Of a DNA stretch of 64,000 nucleotides, positions 22,626 through 35,098 are shown piece by piece. Origin of the DNA: Pseudeuparius sepicola (taxonomy: Eukaryota > Arthropoda > Insecta > Coleoptera > Anthribidae); contig OY987300.1 of the NCBI GenBank assembly GCA_963920635.1, positions 81,445,899 to 81,509,898 of the forward strand. Reading direction: 5' to 3'. The position numbers were made by a program, and so were the translations under genes. The notes beneath the pieces are model-generated. The model searched no databases. It was not told where the DNA came from and saw only the letters and a list, made by a program, of their open reading frames with translations. Each line of letters opens with the position of its first letter. Within the stretch, counting starts at the first letter, position 1.

Positions 22626-24622
22626 GTAAGTCGTCTTTTTTTGCGAAAAATCCGCGCTTCTTTTTACAATAGAAAGTGTCGGGTAACACGGTTACATTTA
22701 TTTTTGTGGCGCGTTGCGAAGCGTGGCTGTTATCCAATCAGGTTCCTTACCTATTTGATGTTACAGTAGTTATTAGTAGGTACTGCTACCGATCAAAATC
22801 AACTCGAAACGTGTATCTCACATATTATGTGTGTCACAAGAGATAGGTTTTATCACCTTTCCCAATCGACCATAAATGAAAACATTAAGATACTCGCAGA
22901 ATACAGAAAATATACCAAACTTCTTGCTGTTTTTTCCGCAGAAAGAGTTGATAATATACAAAGTATTTACGAAACCAACCGTTCGACGTAAATTATCAAA
23001 GAAACTCATATTATTCCGCATTCATTCAAAAATGATTGTCCTTGTAACGTTAACTTTCGCTAGGTATTACTGCTATACCTACAGTACGTCCGCGGTTGCT
23101 TGTGAACACTCTAGAAACCAATTTTCATGTTACCATATTACACACAGAAAAATAAACGACGTGTAATTGAAAAATTATAAAATTTTCACGGAATGTTCTC
23201 AATTCAAGAATCACTTTAATTGACTGGAAACTACAACACTGAACTTATCTTGAATAGATTCTCTAATCACTTTGAAAGAGTAACATTCAATATCTAAATT
23301 TGAGAATAACCTTATATTCAAATATAATAATTAATAAATACCTGGGTATACCCGTAGGTATACCCGTAGGTATACCCTAGTTCCTGTTTGAAGAATTGAA
23401 ATAATAACGGAATTTTCTGAAAAGAAACGGTTATTGTTAGTTTATACTCTATCCAAGTATGTACATATACATCATGCATATTAAGGAAATGAAATTATGG
23501 AAGTACTCAACCAATAATTTTAGTTTGATTATCTAAAAAATTCGTTTTGGTTCTCTTTTCGCCTGCCCGTATTTAAATAGTCACCCTGTACATACACCGG
23601 TTAAATTTTTACACATAAATTACGTTTATATTATTCTCAATGTAATTCCCAATATGAAATTCTTTTGTATATCCATAGGTACTTATATAATAGATAAGTA
23701 GGTACCTACCTAGGTAGGTATAGCTTCCTAATGTTATAATTATTAAGGTATGTACCTAATAATTATTATGATGTACCTATTACCTTATACTTTTAAAGTA
23801 AAATTGTATGTATGTAAAAACTCTTGATTTCCTTTGGATATTGTCTTCTATACCTACTTAATAAAATATTATTAAGAAGTGTCCCATAGGAAGCGTCTGT
23901 ATTATGTCTACATAAAATTCCCGCAATTGGGGCCAACTGTCCAGGCTACCAGTAAAATTTGTAAATTTCGGCTGCTGCATTAAACGCTATGAGAATATTA
24001 AAATGCTCGTTTTAATTTTGTTTAATAATTAATTATTACCTATACATTTTAGGAAAATTATAACAGAAAAACTTCGAAGTTATTTTTTGTTATTATCATA
24101 CCTATTTAGATATTTTTTAAAATTGATTTCAAAAATGTGTAGGCAATAATTAATTGATTATCAAACAGCAGCCGAAATTTGCAAATTTTGCTGGTAGCCT
24201 AAAAATTGGCTTTAACTGGGCATTCTACAAGCGTCCAGAGATCTAGACTTTGAATCTAGCGGATTCTAAAGTAGGCTTCAGTTTTCCACAATATTCTCAA
24301 AGTGAAGCCATATAGGCTACTTGGAACAAAATGCCCTATATTTAATAAAACTCTAAAAATCACTGATATCGAATATTTTTAAATATTTTAAGTTATTCTT
24401 ATATATCTTCATTATGATTATAAATGAGTTTGATGTGAAAGTATAAATATTACTAAAGAGAAAAGTACATAAAGTCCTATTAAAATCTGATATTATTTTT
24501 TATTTGAAACAATAAGTGCTTTTATCTTTATGGAAGGAATTATACTATTTTCTCGGAAGCTACATATACTTATTTCACTGTGATATTGATATTTTGTACA
24601 AAAGGTTTTGAGGTTTAAATTA
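22626..24622. other. Putative intron sequence without recognised features
   Basis: AT-rich, with no coding signal seen. It contains a short tandem array at 23,344-23,378. Confidence 0.4.
23344..23378. repeat. 12-bp tandem repeat GGTATACCCGTA
   Basis: About three copies in a row. Each unit contains the palindrome GGGTATACC or GGTATACC. Confidence 0.75.
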
Positions 24623-25488
24623 TACAGTGTGTCCACGGATAGAGTTCACGTAGGATGTAAATGACAAAAAAATTTGGAGTTGAAATTTGAGCTTCTGGGG
24701 ATCAGCCCCGCTTGGTTTTAAACTAATTTGTGACATAATTTTACTTTCGAAAAATCACGTATGCCTTGGGAATTTTGAAAAAACTAATTTTCCACATCAG
24801 TAAAGTGCCCTTTCTGTAGGTTTTACGACAAAATGTTATTAAGGAAACTTGATCAGAATGAAGAACTGAGTAGGTCTAGGCCTACTTTGATTTTTTGGTA
24901 TTTTTTCCCACTTTTCTTCAGAAAAGTGCACTTTGGGTAGCTTTCACATTAAAATGTTATTAAGAAAACTTGTTCACAATGAAGAACTGAGTAGGTTTGC
25001 GAAATTTCGAAAGTCTAGGCCTACTTTGATTTTTATGCGTTTTAAATTTTTTAGCAGAAAAAATCAAAGTTAACCTAGGCTTTTGAAAATTTTCACACCT
25101 ATCCAGTTTTTCATTGTGAACAAGTTTTCTTAATAACATTTTAATGGGAAAGCTACCCAAAGTGCACTTTTCTGAAGAAAAGTGGGAAAAAATACCAAAA
25201 AATCAAAGTAGGCCTAGACTTTCGAGATTTCGCAAACCTACTCAGTTCTTCATTCTGAACAAGTTTCCTTAATAACATTTTGTCGTAAAACCTACAGAAA
25301 GAGCACTTTACTGATGTGGAAAATTAGTTTTTTCAAAATTCCCAAGGCATACGTGATTTTTCGAAAGTAAAATTATGTCACAAATTAGTTTAAAACCAAG
25401 CAGGGCTGATCCCCAGAAGCTCAAATTTCAACTCGAAATTTTTTTGTCATTTACACCCTACGTGAACTCTATCCGTGGACACACTGTA
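24623..25488. mobile_element. Palindromic MITE with about 400-bp arms
   Basis: TA followed by CAGTGTGTCCACGGATAGAG on the left and its reverse complement followed by TA on the right. The two arms match closely over almost their whole length, with the fold point near 25,055. No coding capacity. The ends are of Tc1/mariner type. Confidence 0.85.
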
Positions 25489-25552
25489 TATTATTTAATA
25501 ATTAAATGATTTATTCGATGTAAAGTGTACTTGGATATGCAGCAGTCTTATG

Positions 25553-25890
25553 GCAAGAACTTACATACTTATCATTGGCAGCCTGTTCAGAAACGTGGAA
25601 AAATTAATTATTAAAATAACGTGGCAATAATAACCCTTTGGACCCACCTTAACGGTATTGCTATGGTTTTACGAGGAATTTTCTATCTGGAACTTCATTA
25701 TAAAACACATGGCAGCCTGACTAAAATCATATCAAAACGCACATTTTTCGAATAAATGACAACTCAGTTTTCCATATGAAGAACCCAGGATGACTCTTTG
25801 ATTCATACCTTATTATTGTGAGAATACACGCAACACAATGCCCTTTGGAAGGCATACTGAGTAAAATCACGTCCAAAAGTCTGTCAGTAT
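25553..25890 (+). repeat. Direct repeat, copy 1
   Basis: A roughly 330-bp segment (from GGCAAGAACTTACATACTTA to GAGTAAAATCACGTCC) that recurs at 28,493-28,800 and continues at 29,943, where copy 2 is split by an insertion. Nature unknown; a mobile-element fragment is likely. Confidence 0.7.
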
Positions 25891-27048
25891 GGCACAATCT
25901 TAAAAGAATGCCTAATATGGTATTCTGAAAATTGGTTAATAATTATACCTAGCTAGCCATGGAAATCCCAATCCAAATAGTAGTGTCTGTGAGATATCTT
26001 CACCTAAAAATATAATGCCAATTTTTATAGGCCCTTCACAGGTCTGCAGAGTGTTCGCAAGCAAACGCAGACGCACTGTATTTGACGGAACAGTGAACAG
26101 CGTGTGTTTTTGAAGCGAAATAAACGGTAATTTCCTATGGAATTACAGCTAGGTACTACTATGGGAGGTTTTACTCCTCATTTTCGCAAGTGTAGAATTT
26201 TAAATAACCACCTGCGGACCACTATATAAAAATATGTTAACTAGGTAAATGGTAAATACCTACAGAGTATCGTTTCTAAATGTTATCTATTATTATGCAT
26301 GCAAGGACAATAACATTGTTGTTATTGATTGAGTAAATGTTTGCTATTGAACACATTTCTGGGTAAATTTGTTATCGGTTGACAGTGCAAATATTATCAT
26401 TATTTTTATGACCGGCATTAATATACCATTTTTAATTTTAATACATATACCTACCTACCTACATGAAATCGTAATTATTACAATAATTATTTGGTAGGTG
26501 AACAAATAAAAATATGAAGGTAATAAGTTATTACTTTCATATATTTTTTAAAGAATGGTTTTTTGGGATTAGGGTTATTAATAACCCTAATAACATTGAA
26601 ATGACAAGTAGATGGAAGGAGTGTAGAGAGAGAAACTGGCAGCCAAACTTGAGTAAGTGAAATAGTAAATAAATCAGCTGATTCCGGCAAAAACCACATA
26701 ACACAAAAGAGGTGTTTGTCCTAACTTTCTATTTTTGTGTCCTGTGCTTCAAACGAGTTCCGTTGTCAAACGTCTGTCCCAAGTCCCAATACGAATAGGA
26801 GTAATTATTATTGTATTATTTATATTTGATTTGAGTTCGTGTCGTGGTGGCAGTTTCGTATAAAACGGCGTTGAGTTTTCTTAGTTGGTGTTTGATTTAA
26901 TATTATATTTTTAAACAGAATGAATATTTAGTGTCCCCATTATAATTTTAAAAGAAATGGCTTGTGGCATATGGGACAAAATGCTTTGGTAATTGGCAAC
27001 ACCAAACTAGTTTCCAATATCTAATGGAAATTGTGTATGGGTCTTTCG
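25891..27048. other. No gene recognised
   Basis: I see no assignable coding exon. About 26,040-26,180 is less AT-rich with a GT/AG-like context, but no protein family is recognisable. Confidence 0.35.
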
Positions 27049-27119
27049 GAGGTGTGCAGACCACGACAGGTACCTGTTTCGGGCTTGTTGGCCCTCATCA
27101 GGCAGACGTAGCGCACCTC
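27049..27119 (-). ncRNA. Hammerhead ribozyme (type I)
   Basis: Read on the minus strand, all conserved core positions are present. CUGAUGA (27,101-27,095) is followed by stem II, GGGC with loop CAACAA and GCCC. Then come GAA and stem III, ACAGG-UA-CCUGU, whose first pair is the required A15.1-U16.1. The cleavage-site C17 is at 27,065, with cutting expected between 27,065 and 27,064. Stem I has a core-proximal helix of about 4 bp (with G-U pairs), an internal loop and an outer GAGGUG/CACCUC helix, leaving room for the usual loop contact with stem II. The very short stem III fits ribozymes of animal retroelements, which often act as dimers. No long host element is evident around it. Structure inferred by eye. 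Confidence 0.8.
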
Positions 27120-27396
27120 AGCCGAAAAGACCCAAACACGTTGGCTTAGTGGAAAAGGAACTAGTATAATGCGGTGAGCATTTACCATCCAACGCCATCT
27201 AGCTGATACTGCCAAAACCAAAGCAATGTGAGTGTGTATATATCGACCGGTCAATCGACATATAAAAAGAACTCGGCAAAGCGGCGCGGCGCGGTGGAAA
27301 AAAACCAGAAGAAGCATACATTATATTTTTAGATCGGAGAGAAAAATTAGCTATGTGGCTATATATTCTTTCTGTTTAAGTTGTAAATTACAAAAA

Positions 27397-27790
27397 AGAG
27401 GGTCAACTCCTGTCGTGTATTTGGATGTACCAAACGGGGCGGAAAGAATAAGAATAGTGGGGTTTCTTTTCATTCGTAAGTCTTAAAAATCTTTGCTAAT
27501 AACTTTGCAGTTTTCCAAGAGATAAGGTGATATTGGAGACAAGTGGATTGCAGCAATAAAAAGGAAAAATTTTGTACTGTCTACAAGTATTTACTTGCAT
27601 TTGTACAATCAACAATTTATTGAGAGCAATTTCATAGAGAATTTTGGGCAGCGCAAACTTAAAAAGTATGTAATTACTACAGTTTTTTATTTTCCAAGTC
27701 ATGATAGAAACTATCAAGGGAAAAACTGGCAAAATATTGTGCTAATGAACCTAGCTCTTCGTAGTCAAAGACGGAATTAATCTTGAGGTT
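27397..27790 (+). pseudogene. THAP-domain relic 1
   Basis: Reads NSCRVFGCTKRGG and GVSFHSFPRDK, with a possible intron at 27,477-27,512. A frame break follows, then WIAAIKRKNF and ESNFIENFGQRKLKKY. The first pair of zinc ligands (C-x4-C), the SFHSFP block and the W are THAP-like. The later Cys-x2-His appears lost, and the frames are broken. It is probably the remnant of a THAP-type transposon gene. Confidence 0.55.
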
Positions 27791-28492
27791 TGTTAGATGC
27801 CTAAACATTAAAAATTATATAAAAATATGTAAAAGCTACCTGTCTTACATGCTTTTCCTATTAAATTGAATTTTAAAATTAATAAATCAATTAAGATAAA
27901 TAATTAAAGTTGAAAATGTATACCTTATCCTAGATATTTTGTCACCTTTATTTTAAAATAAACTTTTATTTTGTAATTTGTATTTTATTTGTCTCAATTT
28001 ACTTCCAGGTACATAAAATTGCCATGTAGGTAATTTTTTTTAATCAATTCACTACATTTTTTTGTGCAATATTTACATAATTGTGGTTATATAGAAAAAT
28101 TCTCATTCCTACAAGCAAGCCCCGAATTTTGGAATACAGATCATACAATAAAGAGAATTACGGAACATGCCCATTAAATTCGCATTAATATGCAACATCC
28201 CTATATACCTCCTTTGCCTGAATCAGCTGACACGTTCATTAGGCGTCCTTGTCTTACTTATTGCCATTTGAAACCTATCTCTCTCTAGAGTTGGCTGCCC
28301 CAAACAACAATGAAAGTGGTACCTGTACGACTTCCATTGTACTTATTAATTCGATGCCTAATAACAATTCTGGAACTGCTGCTTCATTATTGTGACAATG
28401 TCGGAATTTTAGACCGGGAGATAGTGACAGATTTTTGGACGTGACATGACGCAAATGGTATGCCATCCTTTTTTCAGCAGTTTTATAACAAG

Positions 28493-28800
28493 AACCTGCA
28501 TACTTCTCATTCGCAGCCTGTTCAGAAACGTGGAAAAGGTAATTATTAAATTATTAAAATACAAGTTATATTAGCCTTTTGGACCCACCCTAACGGTATG
28601 CCTATGGTTTTCCGAGGAATTTTCTATTTGGAACTTCATTATAAAACACATGGCAGCCTGACTAAAATCATATCATTACCCATATTTTTCAAATAAATGA
28701 AAACTCAGTTTTTCATATATGAAAAACGGATGACTCTCTGATTCTCATATTGTGAGAATATACGCAACATATAATGCCCTTTGAAAGGCATACCGAGTAA
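28493..28800 (+). repeat. Direct repeat, copy 2 (interrupted)
   Basis: About 85-90% similar by eye to 25,553-25,890. It is broken after GAGTAA by the next element and resumes at 29,943 with TAAAATCACGTCC. Confidence 0.7.
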
Positions 28801-29942
28801 TAGGCCAGGGAAATTACGGTAAAAAATAACGAAACCTAGACAAAATTCATAACCGCATTTTTATAATGCCATCACAAAATATTGGTAATAAATGAACGCC
28901 AGAATTGTTTTTTTATACAAAATAAACATAGGCGTGTGGGCGTTTTTTTAGAAAAATACATTTTCTTGTTGTACTAAAGACGGCATAAATATTAATTGCG
29001 AATTTTAAGCTGCATTTATTTGTAAGTAAGGTATATAAAGTTGAGATTGATAAATTAAACAGATGAAGTACGTTTGCGCAAGTATCCGAATGATGTAAAA
29101 ATGACATTTTGCGTAATATTTTTTTGGGCAAAAATATTAACTGCGTTTTTATTATTTATAATTACCTTAAAAATCAAGTATTAACAGTTTGTTCTGAAAT
29201 TAAACATATTGTTTCGTCGGAAATCGCATTTTAAAGAAATTTGAAGCTGTCTTTGAGAGCAAAATTATTAACTGGCTGATTTTGTTAAACTTTGTAAGTG
29301 GATACTAAGTCAAACAAAAATTGGTAACGAAAGTATTTTGAAATGACAAATGACAGTTGACCTACATGCGCCGTAAATAAATGTTTAATTTCGCTATACA
29401 GTTGACCGCCGTAAATAAATGTTGAATATATGATTCAATATAGTTATATTGTAAAAAGTTAAACAGAAAAAAAACAGTTAATATTTTTGCCTAGTCTATA
29501 CCAATGAGAAGTGACAGCTGACTTACATGCGGCTCAGATACATGTTTAATTTTGTATAAGTTACATTATATATGTAAAAGGGAATGATCATCTGCAATAA
29601 AAACGTAGTTAATATTTTTGCTTTTGACGAAATAGAAAATTATCCGATTTTTATCCCTCTTTGTCTATCTAAGTTAGTTCCATATTCTTAAAATGTTTAA
29701 TTTCTTATATATGTTAGCAAGGGAAGTTTTTTTACCTAAAGAGTCTAAAAAAATCCAGTTAACATTTTTGCTCGAAATTTCTAACGAAAAATTGGTGTTT
29801 TTTTGAGGTAACTCAAGGTTCCGTTTTTTCAAAATGTTTAATTTTTGGTTTCTACCAACGTATTTACTTATAACTTTGATATGGTAAAACAAAATTGCAG
29901 TTAATATTTTTTTCTAGGTCAAATTCTATTTTCCCAGGCCTA
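28801..29942. mobile_element. Foldback element made of about 140-bp subrepeats, TAA target site
   Basis: Ends TAGGCCAGGGAAA and TTTTCCCAGGCCTA, with TAA on both sides. Copy 1 of the host repeat reads GAGTAAAATC, so the empty site is known and TAA is duplicated. The left half carries ATATTAACTG-type words (about 28,990, 29,131, 29,266). The right half carries the reverse complement, CAGTTAATATTTTTGC (about 29,473, 29,605, 29,757, 29,898). TWA duplications and GGCC-type ends are known from PIF/Harbinger MITEs; that assignment is tentative. Confidence 0.65.
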
Positions 29943-30295
29943 TAAAATCACGTCCAAAAATCTGTCACTGTCTCCCGGTCTATTTGCAGATTTTCGAAAA
30001 ACCAAAAATTCTCCTTCTGATTTTTCTGTTCTTCTAATATTTCCCACAATGTTTTCATAAAATGTGCGCCGTTTATACGATTTGTACGTTGCTTTAATGC
30101 TCAGCCTGTTTATTTGTGTTCATGCCACGTTTACAATCATAACACTGGTAATTTTTTGCAGCAGACTTTACTGCGACTAGCGTTAACGTTTATGATGTAA
30201 TTATACCTAGCTAGATATAGAACATTTCTGTGAAAACTAAATGAAAAAGATTGAGACCGAAAAATACTTCATGTTTAGCTAGCCCAAAATTCAAT

Positions 30296-31803
30296 TCTAG
30301 GCATCATTTTGGAACAAAAACATGCAACATGTCCTATATCTAAATCCAACCGTTTTTAAGATATTTGCATTTTTCCGAAAAAAATTACAGGTGCAGACCT
30401 AAAATCAATTAGCAATTTATACGAGGAAACCGCAAAATTTCAAAACGAATTTTTGGCATCGTGTAACAGAAGCCCTGACCTAGTGATCTCTGCTGAGAAA
30501 TAAATCCGTTTTTATATAGGGTGTTCACAAAATATGAATAAAAATTATATTCAAAATGTGCTTAAATCTCGAAATCTTCAAATGGAAACCTTAATTTTTT
30601 TTAATGCGATCTTATTCACCACTAAAAATGATGACAACTTTGTGTAGGTTTCCTATACCTAAATGCAGTAAATTTCGATTAATTTACGAAAAACACACTT
30701 TTCGCCCATAAAATGCGGGGTTATTAATCATATTAGCCGTGGACGTTGAAAAGACAATCGCGGCTGAGGAAATGTCACTTGGTTTATAAATTATTGTCAA
30801 CAATAATGCCGGCGCGCTTAAATTACACGAACGAAGATTATTAGATTTGTTTATTATCTACGGAGAATGCAACAAAGTAATATCAAGAACGTGCGATAAT
30901 ACATTTGGGGCTATCCACAAAAAACAAAACCATTGCCAAACACAGTTAAAAAAAATAATACAAAATTTTAAACAGTATGGATATGTCAGAGAAATATCAC
31001 TTAAAAATAAGCCTATCGTGGACGACGGTAATTTTGAAGTGGTTGTTTTGGGATATTTTGCCGCTTTTCCCGAAAATTCTCTCAGACAATGTTCACTGGA
31101 ATCTGGTATATCAAGAACCTCAATGCAAAGAATACTACATAAACACAAATTTCATCCATACTCCTTTTCTTTGGTTCAAGAACTGAAAGATAATGATTTC
31201 ATGAAACGGGTAGATTTTTGTGAGTTTATTTTAACATGGTTCCAAAGAGACGGAACCTTTTTGGATAATATTGTAATTGTTGACAATAATTTATAAACCA
31301 AGTGACATTTTCTCAGCCGCGATTGTCTTTTCAACGTCCACGGCTAATATGATTTTCCAAGCGTTAAGCAATAACCCCGCATTTTATGGGCGAAAAGTGG
31401 GTTTTTCCTAAATTAATCTAAAATTACTGCATTTAGGTATAGGAAACCTTACACAAAGTTGTCATCATTTTTAGTGGTGAATAAGATCGCATTAAAAGAA
31501 ATGGGGGTTTCCATTTGAAAATTTCGAGATTTAAGCACATTTTGAATGTAATTTTTATTCATATTTGGTGAACACCCTGTATAAAAACGGATTTATTTCT
31601 CAGCAGAGATCACTAGGTCAGGGCTTCTGTTACACGATGCCAAAAATTCGTTTTGAAATTTCGCGGTTTCCTCGTATAAATTGCTAATTGACTTTAGGTC
31701 TGCACCTGTAATTTTTTTCGGAAAAATGCAAATAATTTAAAAACGGTTGGATTTAGACATAGGACATGTTGCATGTTTTTGTTCCAAAATGATGCCTAGA
31801 ATC
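30296..31803. mobile_element. Foldback Tc1/mariner-like element with about 510-bp arms
   Basis: The left arm, from TTCTAGGCATCATTTTGGAA to about 30,805, is repeated inverted from about 31,278 to 31,803. Inside each arm lies TAGGGTGTTCAC or GTGAACACCCTGTA (30,515 and 31,582), probable ends of a smaller mariner-type element. The loop carries the transposase fragment at 30,847-31,296. Confidence 0.75.
30847..31296 (+). pseudogene. Transposase fragment, Tc1/mariner-like (N-terminal part)
   Basis: An open frame of 149 codons, starting at a TTG, so the true start is unclear. It shows a helix-turn-helix region (ENSLRQCSLESGISRTSMQR), then HKFHPYSFSLVQEL, DFMKRVDFCEFILTW and FLDNIVIVDNN. The last block corresponds to the strand bearing the first catalytic Asp. 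The frame ends inside the right foldback arm, so the rest of the DDE/D domain is missing. It cannot encode an active transposase but could supply a DNA-binding fragment. Confidence 0.65.
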
Positions 31804-31819
31804 CAAAAATGCAATAATA

Positions 31820-32007
31820 TACAGGGTGTTCCATTTGAAATAAGAAAGTTTATATCGACTTCCGGTTTAACCGGAAGTGCCACATACACCAAAATATTTT
31901 AGTTGAGCAGCACCCATCGGCATTGGTGAGGTGCCAAATTTTCAGAATTTTCCTACTTTTAGTTTTCCATATATAGATCGATGCAGTTCGTGGTGGGCCA
32001 CCCTGTA
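31820..32007. mobile_element. 188-bp mariner-type MITE with 21-bp palindrome
   Basis: Ends TACAGGGTGTTCCA and GGGCCACCCTGTA. It contains the palindrome ACTTCCGGTT-T-AACCGGAAGT (31,858-31,878). Confidence 0.65.
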
Positions 32008-33119
32008 TATAGTATTGATTTGGTTACAATAATTATTACCTATTAAAATATGTTTTTCAGATGTGTAGTTGATAAAAACAATAGTAGTATCTTGACTGGA
32101 CCAACACTACATTAAAGACCTGTGCATAGCGCTGTTTCAAGCGATCGCCACTGGCGCTAGACGACGAAACAAATTTACACGGTGGTTTAATGTTAAAACA
32201 CCATTGTTGCAGAATCTTTTATAAAATAAAAACATGCAAATGTGTCTGTTACAACGAATTTAATATCCAAAATAAAATAAAATATTTGTTTGTTATGTTC
32301 CTCTAATTTGACAAGTTCACACGGCATATTTCCATACATTTTCGTAAGAAAAGCGAGTCTAAAAAGCAAGCAAGAGTGTTTGGTACCTTTTGGTTTGAAA
32401 TGAAGTCCATGGCTAGTTGTAGTGTAAGTAAGCATAAAACGCATTAGATTTTTCAGTTTCTTCTTTATATGGAGGACTATTGGTTCGCTTTGGAGCTATA
32501 AACAAAATTTTCTATTTTCATTCTTGCATACGTTACAAAATACTCTTCCAAAATAATATCTAGAATTTTCGCTTCTTCAGCTGGTTGATTAGATCATTCC
32601 ATAATTCCAATATAGTGTTTATTTTTCTGCAATTCACCTAATGGTCTGTGCAGTGTGCATACCATTTTCTTCATGTGCATCTAAATTCCATGTTATCACA
32701 AACAAATCTACCTATAAAAGCTGAGTTAATAGGATAAAACTGCTAAATACTGGACGCAAAGACAATTCGTTACCGTAAAAAGAAGGCAAATCGTAATAAT
32801 TTGGGACATTTTAAACGTCAGTAACTGACATTACAATAACCACAGAATACCCCCTATAACCTACAATAAGTCGCCATTTTTTTCGTCGAGTGGCGCCACC
32901 CCAGTCCGTAAACAACAATGAAATATGACGTCATGCTCGGGTCTTTCGAGGCCAACGATAAAGACAGGCCACGGCGCTAACGCATAATCGCGTAGTCACG
33001 TGACCAACTTAGTTCTCTATAATGAAAGGCATTTTTGGAGATAAGTAGAAAAAACAAATTTCGTAACAATTTGGCGAGTTTTCTTTCATCTATTACATTA
33101 TTGGTTTTGTGCATCCAGG
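32008..33119. other. Unassigned interval
   Basis: No gene is recognised. An 83-codon minus-strand frame at 32,193-32,444 has no recognisable motif. GACGTCATGCTCGGGTC (about 32,929) recurs almost exactly at about 34,193 and marks a possible repeat boundary. Confidence 0.4.
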
Positions 33120-33430
33120 CTTTCTCTAATCGTTTTTTCAAAATTTTCAACCTGCCTCAGCTGTTTTGGGCTGAGAGTTAAACGGCACTGCACTCAAATA
33201 TTTTGGCACATTCTCAAAAATTGTCGGGACAGCACCTTCCTTTAGCTTAGGTGATATTCTCTATAGGTATTTTCCTCCCACAACACATTTGTCCACTTTA
33301 ATTATTGTTTCACTTTCTTGAAAATGTGTTAAGGGTTTTTTAGAAATTAAATCTCAGTTGGAATTTGACGAATCCATTTTTGGCGGAAATTTTCATCCCG
33401 AGGCAAAACAAATGTTTGTTATGGCGGCAC
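33120..33430 (-). pseudogene. THAP-domain relic 2
   Basis: Minus-strand frames read FVLPRDENFRQKWIRQIPTE (about 33,345-33,410). After breaks they read RISPKLKEGAVPTIF and ENVPKYLS (about 33,180-33,255). The PRDE...W block and the terminal AVPTIF motif are THAP-domain hallmarks. The intervening Cys-x2-His region is not intact. Stops in between make it a relic. Confidence 0.65.
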
Positions 33431-33549
33431 TTCCTTCCTGGCTTTTGTAATATGTATAAATATAATATAAACAGACAACAGACCCAATATTTGATATTTA
33501 GGTTATTTTTTACGAAATAAAAATGAAAACTAACCTCAGTAGGTATACT

Positions 33550-34060
33550 GTAAATATTGACGAGGTCTCAGTTGATCGACAGCGTGAAAGACCGAATAGA
33601 AACCATATCAGGGCGTGGGTCGACAACGAAAATCCTCGAGTACGTTACAACACTGATTTATTTCGCACAAGGTGAATGGTGAATACAATAAATACACAAA
33701 CCCGAACGTGGTCAACGGGAACGGCTTCCAGCCACCCGGACCGTCTAAACTCGCGGATCTCCCGTAAGCAGTTCACCCCTCTGTGTCTTAGGCTCCACTG
33801 TCCAATACTGTCCCATGTCCATAATAGTCCATTCCGGGTTCCCTATTCTGTGGTTCGGGGGAGAATTCCCCTTACAGCGCTCACGCGTCGCGTCGCGTCG
33901 GTGCGAGCGGCACCAATACTCTTGGACGGCACGACTCCCACCCAGACACCCAGAGGCCATAATAACACCTGGGCGGTTCCCCTCCGCCAGGACACACGCG
34001 CACTAGACACAAACTTGTTTCTAAAATATAAACTAAGACGTTTAAAAACACTTTAAACAT
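33550..34060. other. GC-richer segment of unknown nature
   Basis: Contains CGCGTCGCGTCG and moderately GC-rich frames with no recognisable protein. Such composition is often seen in LTRs of insect retrotransposons, but I found no paired copy in the window. Confidence 0.3.
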
Positions 34061-34305
34061 TGAAAACTTCTCAAAACCCAAGCTGCCGCTTTCAGTTATG
34101 TGACAAATGACATGCAACGTGTGACTAAGGTGGTCACGTGATTTTTGTGCGCCAGGGCCTTTCTTTATAGTAGGCCTTGCAAGAATGAAATATGACGTCA
34201 TGTTCGGGTCGATATGAAGTGTATGGTTAAATTTAAAGCTTCGTTTTCGAGATACAGGCTGTCCATGTTAATAGTTGACGTTTAGAGGTTGTCAATAATC
34301 AATTC

Positions 34306-35098
34306 CACGGGCGTAGCCAAGGGGGGGGGGTTTCGGGGGTTCAAACCCCCCCCCCCCGAAATAAGCAAAATATTACCTAATATTATCTATTCTTGTTAAG
34401 GATAGATAATATTACCTAATATTATCTATCCTTGTTAAGGATAGAGACGTGAATCATTATTACTGTCGAAAAATGGAGGGGAAAAAAAGGAAGGGTGGTA
34501 AACCTAAAGGTATGGACTACTGGAAAAAATGGTGTAGTCAAGGTCAAGGGGTTTCTAATAAAGAAACAAATTTGGATTTAGCTATCAAAGCTTCAGCTAC
34601 CTTGCATGCTGATAAGAAGACTGCCTACCCCGAAATCTAGTTTAGAATGCCTAGATATGTGCGATAAAAACCTTTATCCTAATATTTACACATTACTACA
34701 AATCTTGGCTACCATTCCTGTATCCACTGCTACCCCAGAGAGGTCTTTCTCGAGCCTAAGGAGACTGAAAAACTATTTACGAAACACTACAAGTGAAAAC
34801 AGACTTAATGGTTTGGCTCTAATGAACATTCACTATGGAACAGAAATTCATGCAGATGAAGTAGTAGATATATTTAAAAGAAAAAGCCGAAGATTTGTTC
34901 TTTAATGGTTTTAGATTTAGCGCAGAGGAACGAAATTAATTTATCCATTTCATTTAAAGTTAAGAACTTTATAAATATATGTCTTAGTTTTTCGGACGGA
35001 TATATAGATATTAAATTTCATATAAGTATATTTTTGTTGTTTTATTTACTTCTCAAACTAAAACCCCTCCCCAAAACTAAATCCTGGCTACGCCCGTG
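34306..35098 (+). mobile_element. Deleted hAT element, copy 2
   Basis: Ends CACGGGCGTAGCCA and TGGCTACGCCCGTG; the target duplication ATCAATTC lies on both sides. At 793 bp it is the shortest copy: the promoter and 5' region are deleted, and a short segment around TATCTATCCTTGTTAAGGAT is locally duplicated. The C-terminal hAT dimerisation block (TPERSFSSLRRLKNYLRNTT) is intact as an open frame at 34,606-34,905. Confidence 0.88.

Larger units (their letters stand above)
28410..29985. mobile_element. Inverted-repeat-bounded element holding repeat copy 2
   Basis: TAGACCGGGAGATAGTGACA at 28,410 is repeated inverted (TGTCACTGTCTCCCGGTCTA) at about 29,965-29,985, together with GATTTTTGGACGTGA/TCACGTCCAAAAATC. 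Inside are direct-repeat copy 2 (28,493-28,800) and the insertion at 28,801-29,942. Confidence 0.55.

Noticed and set aside
32193..32444. Minus-strand open frame of 83 codons
   Set aside because: No recognisable domain and no second exon or repeat copy to support it.
33676..34201. Overlapping open frames of up to 126 codons on both strands
   Set aside because: They come from local GC content, overlap in all frames, and none shows a recognisable motif.
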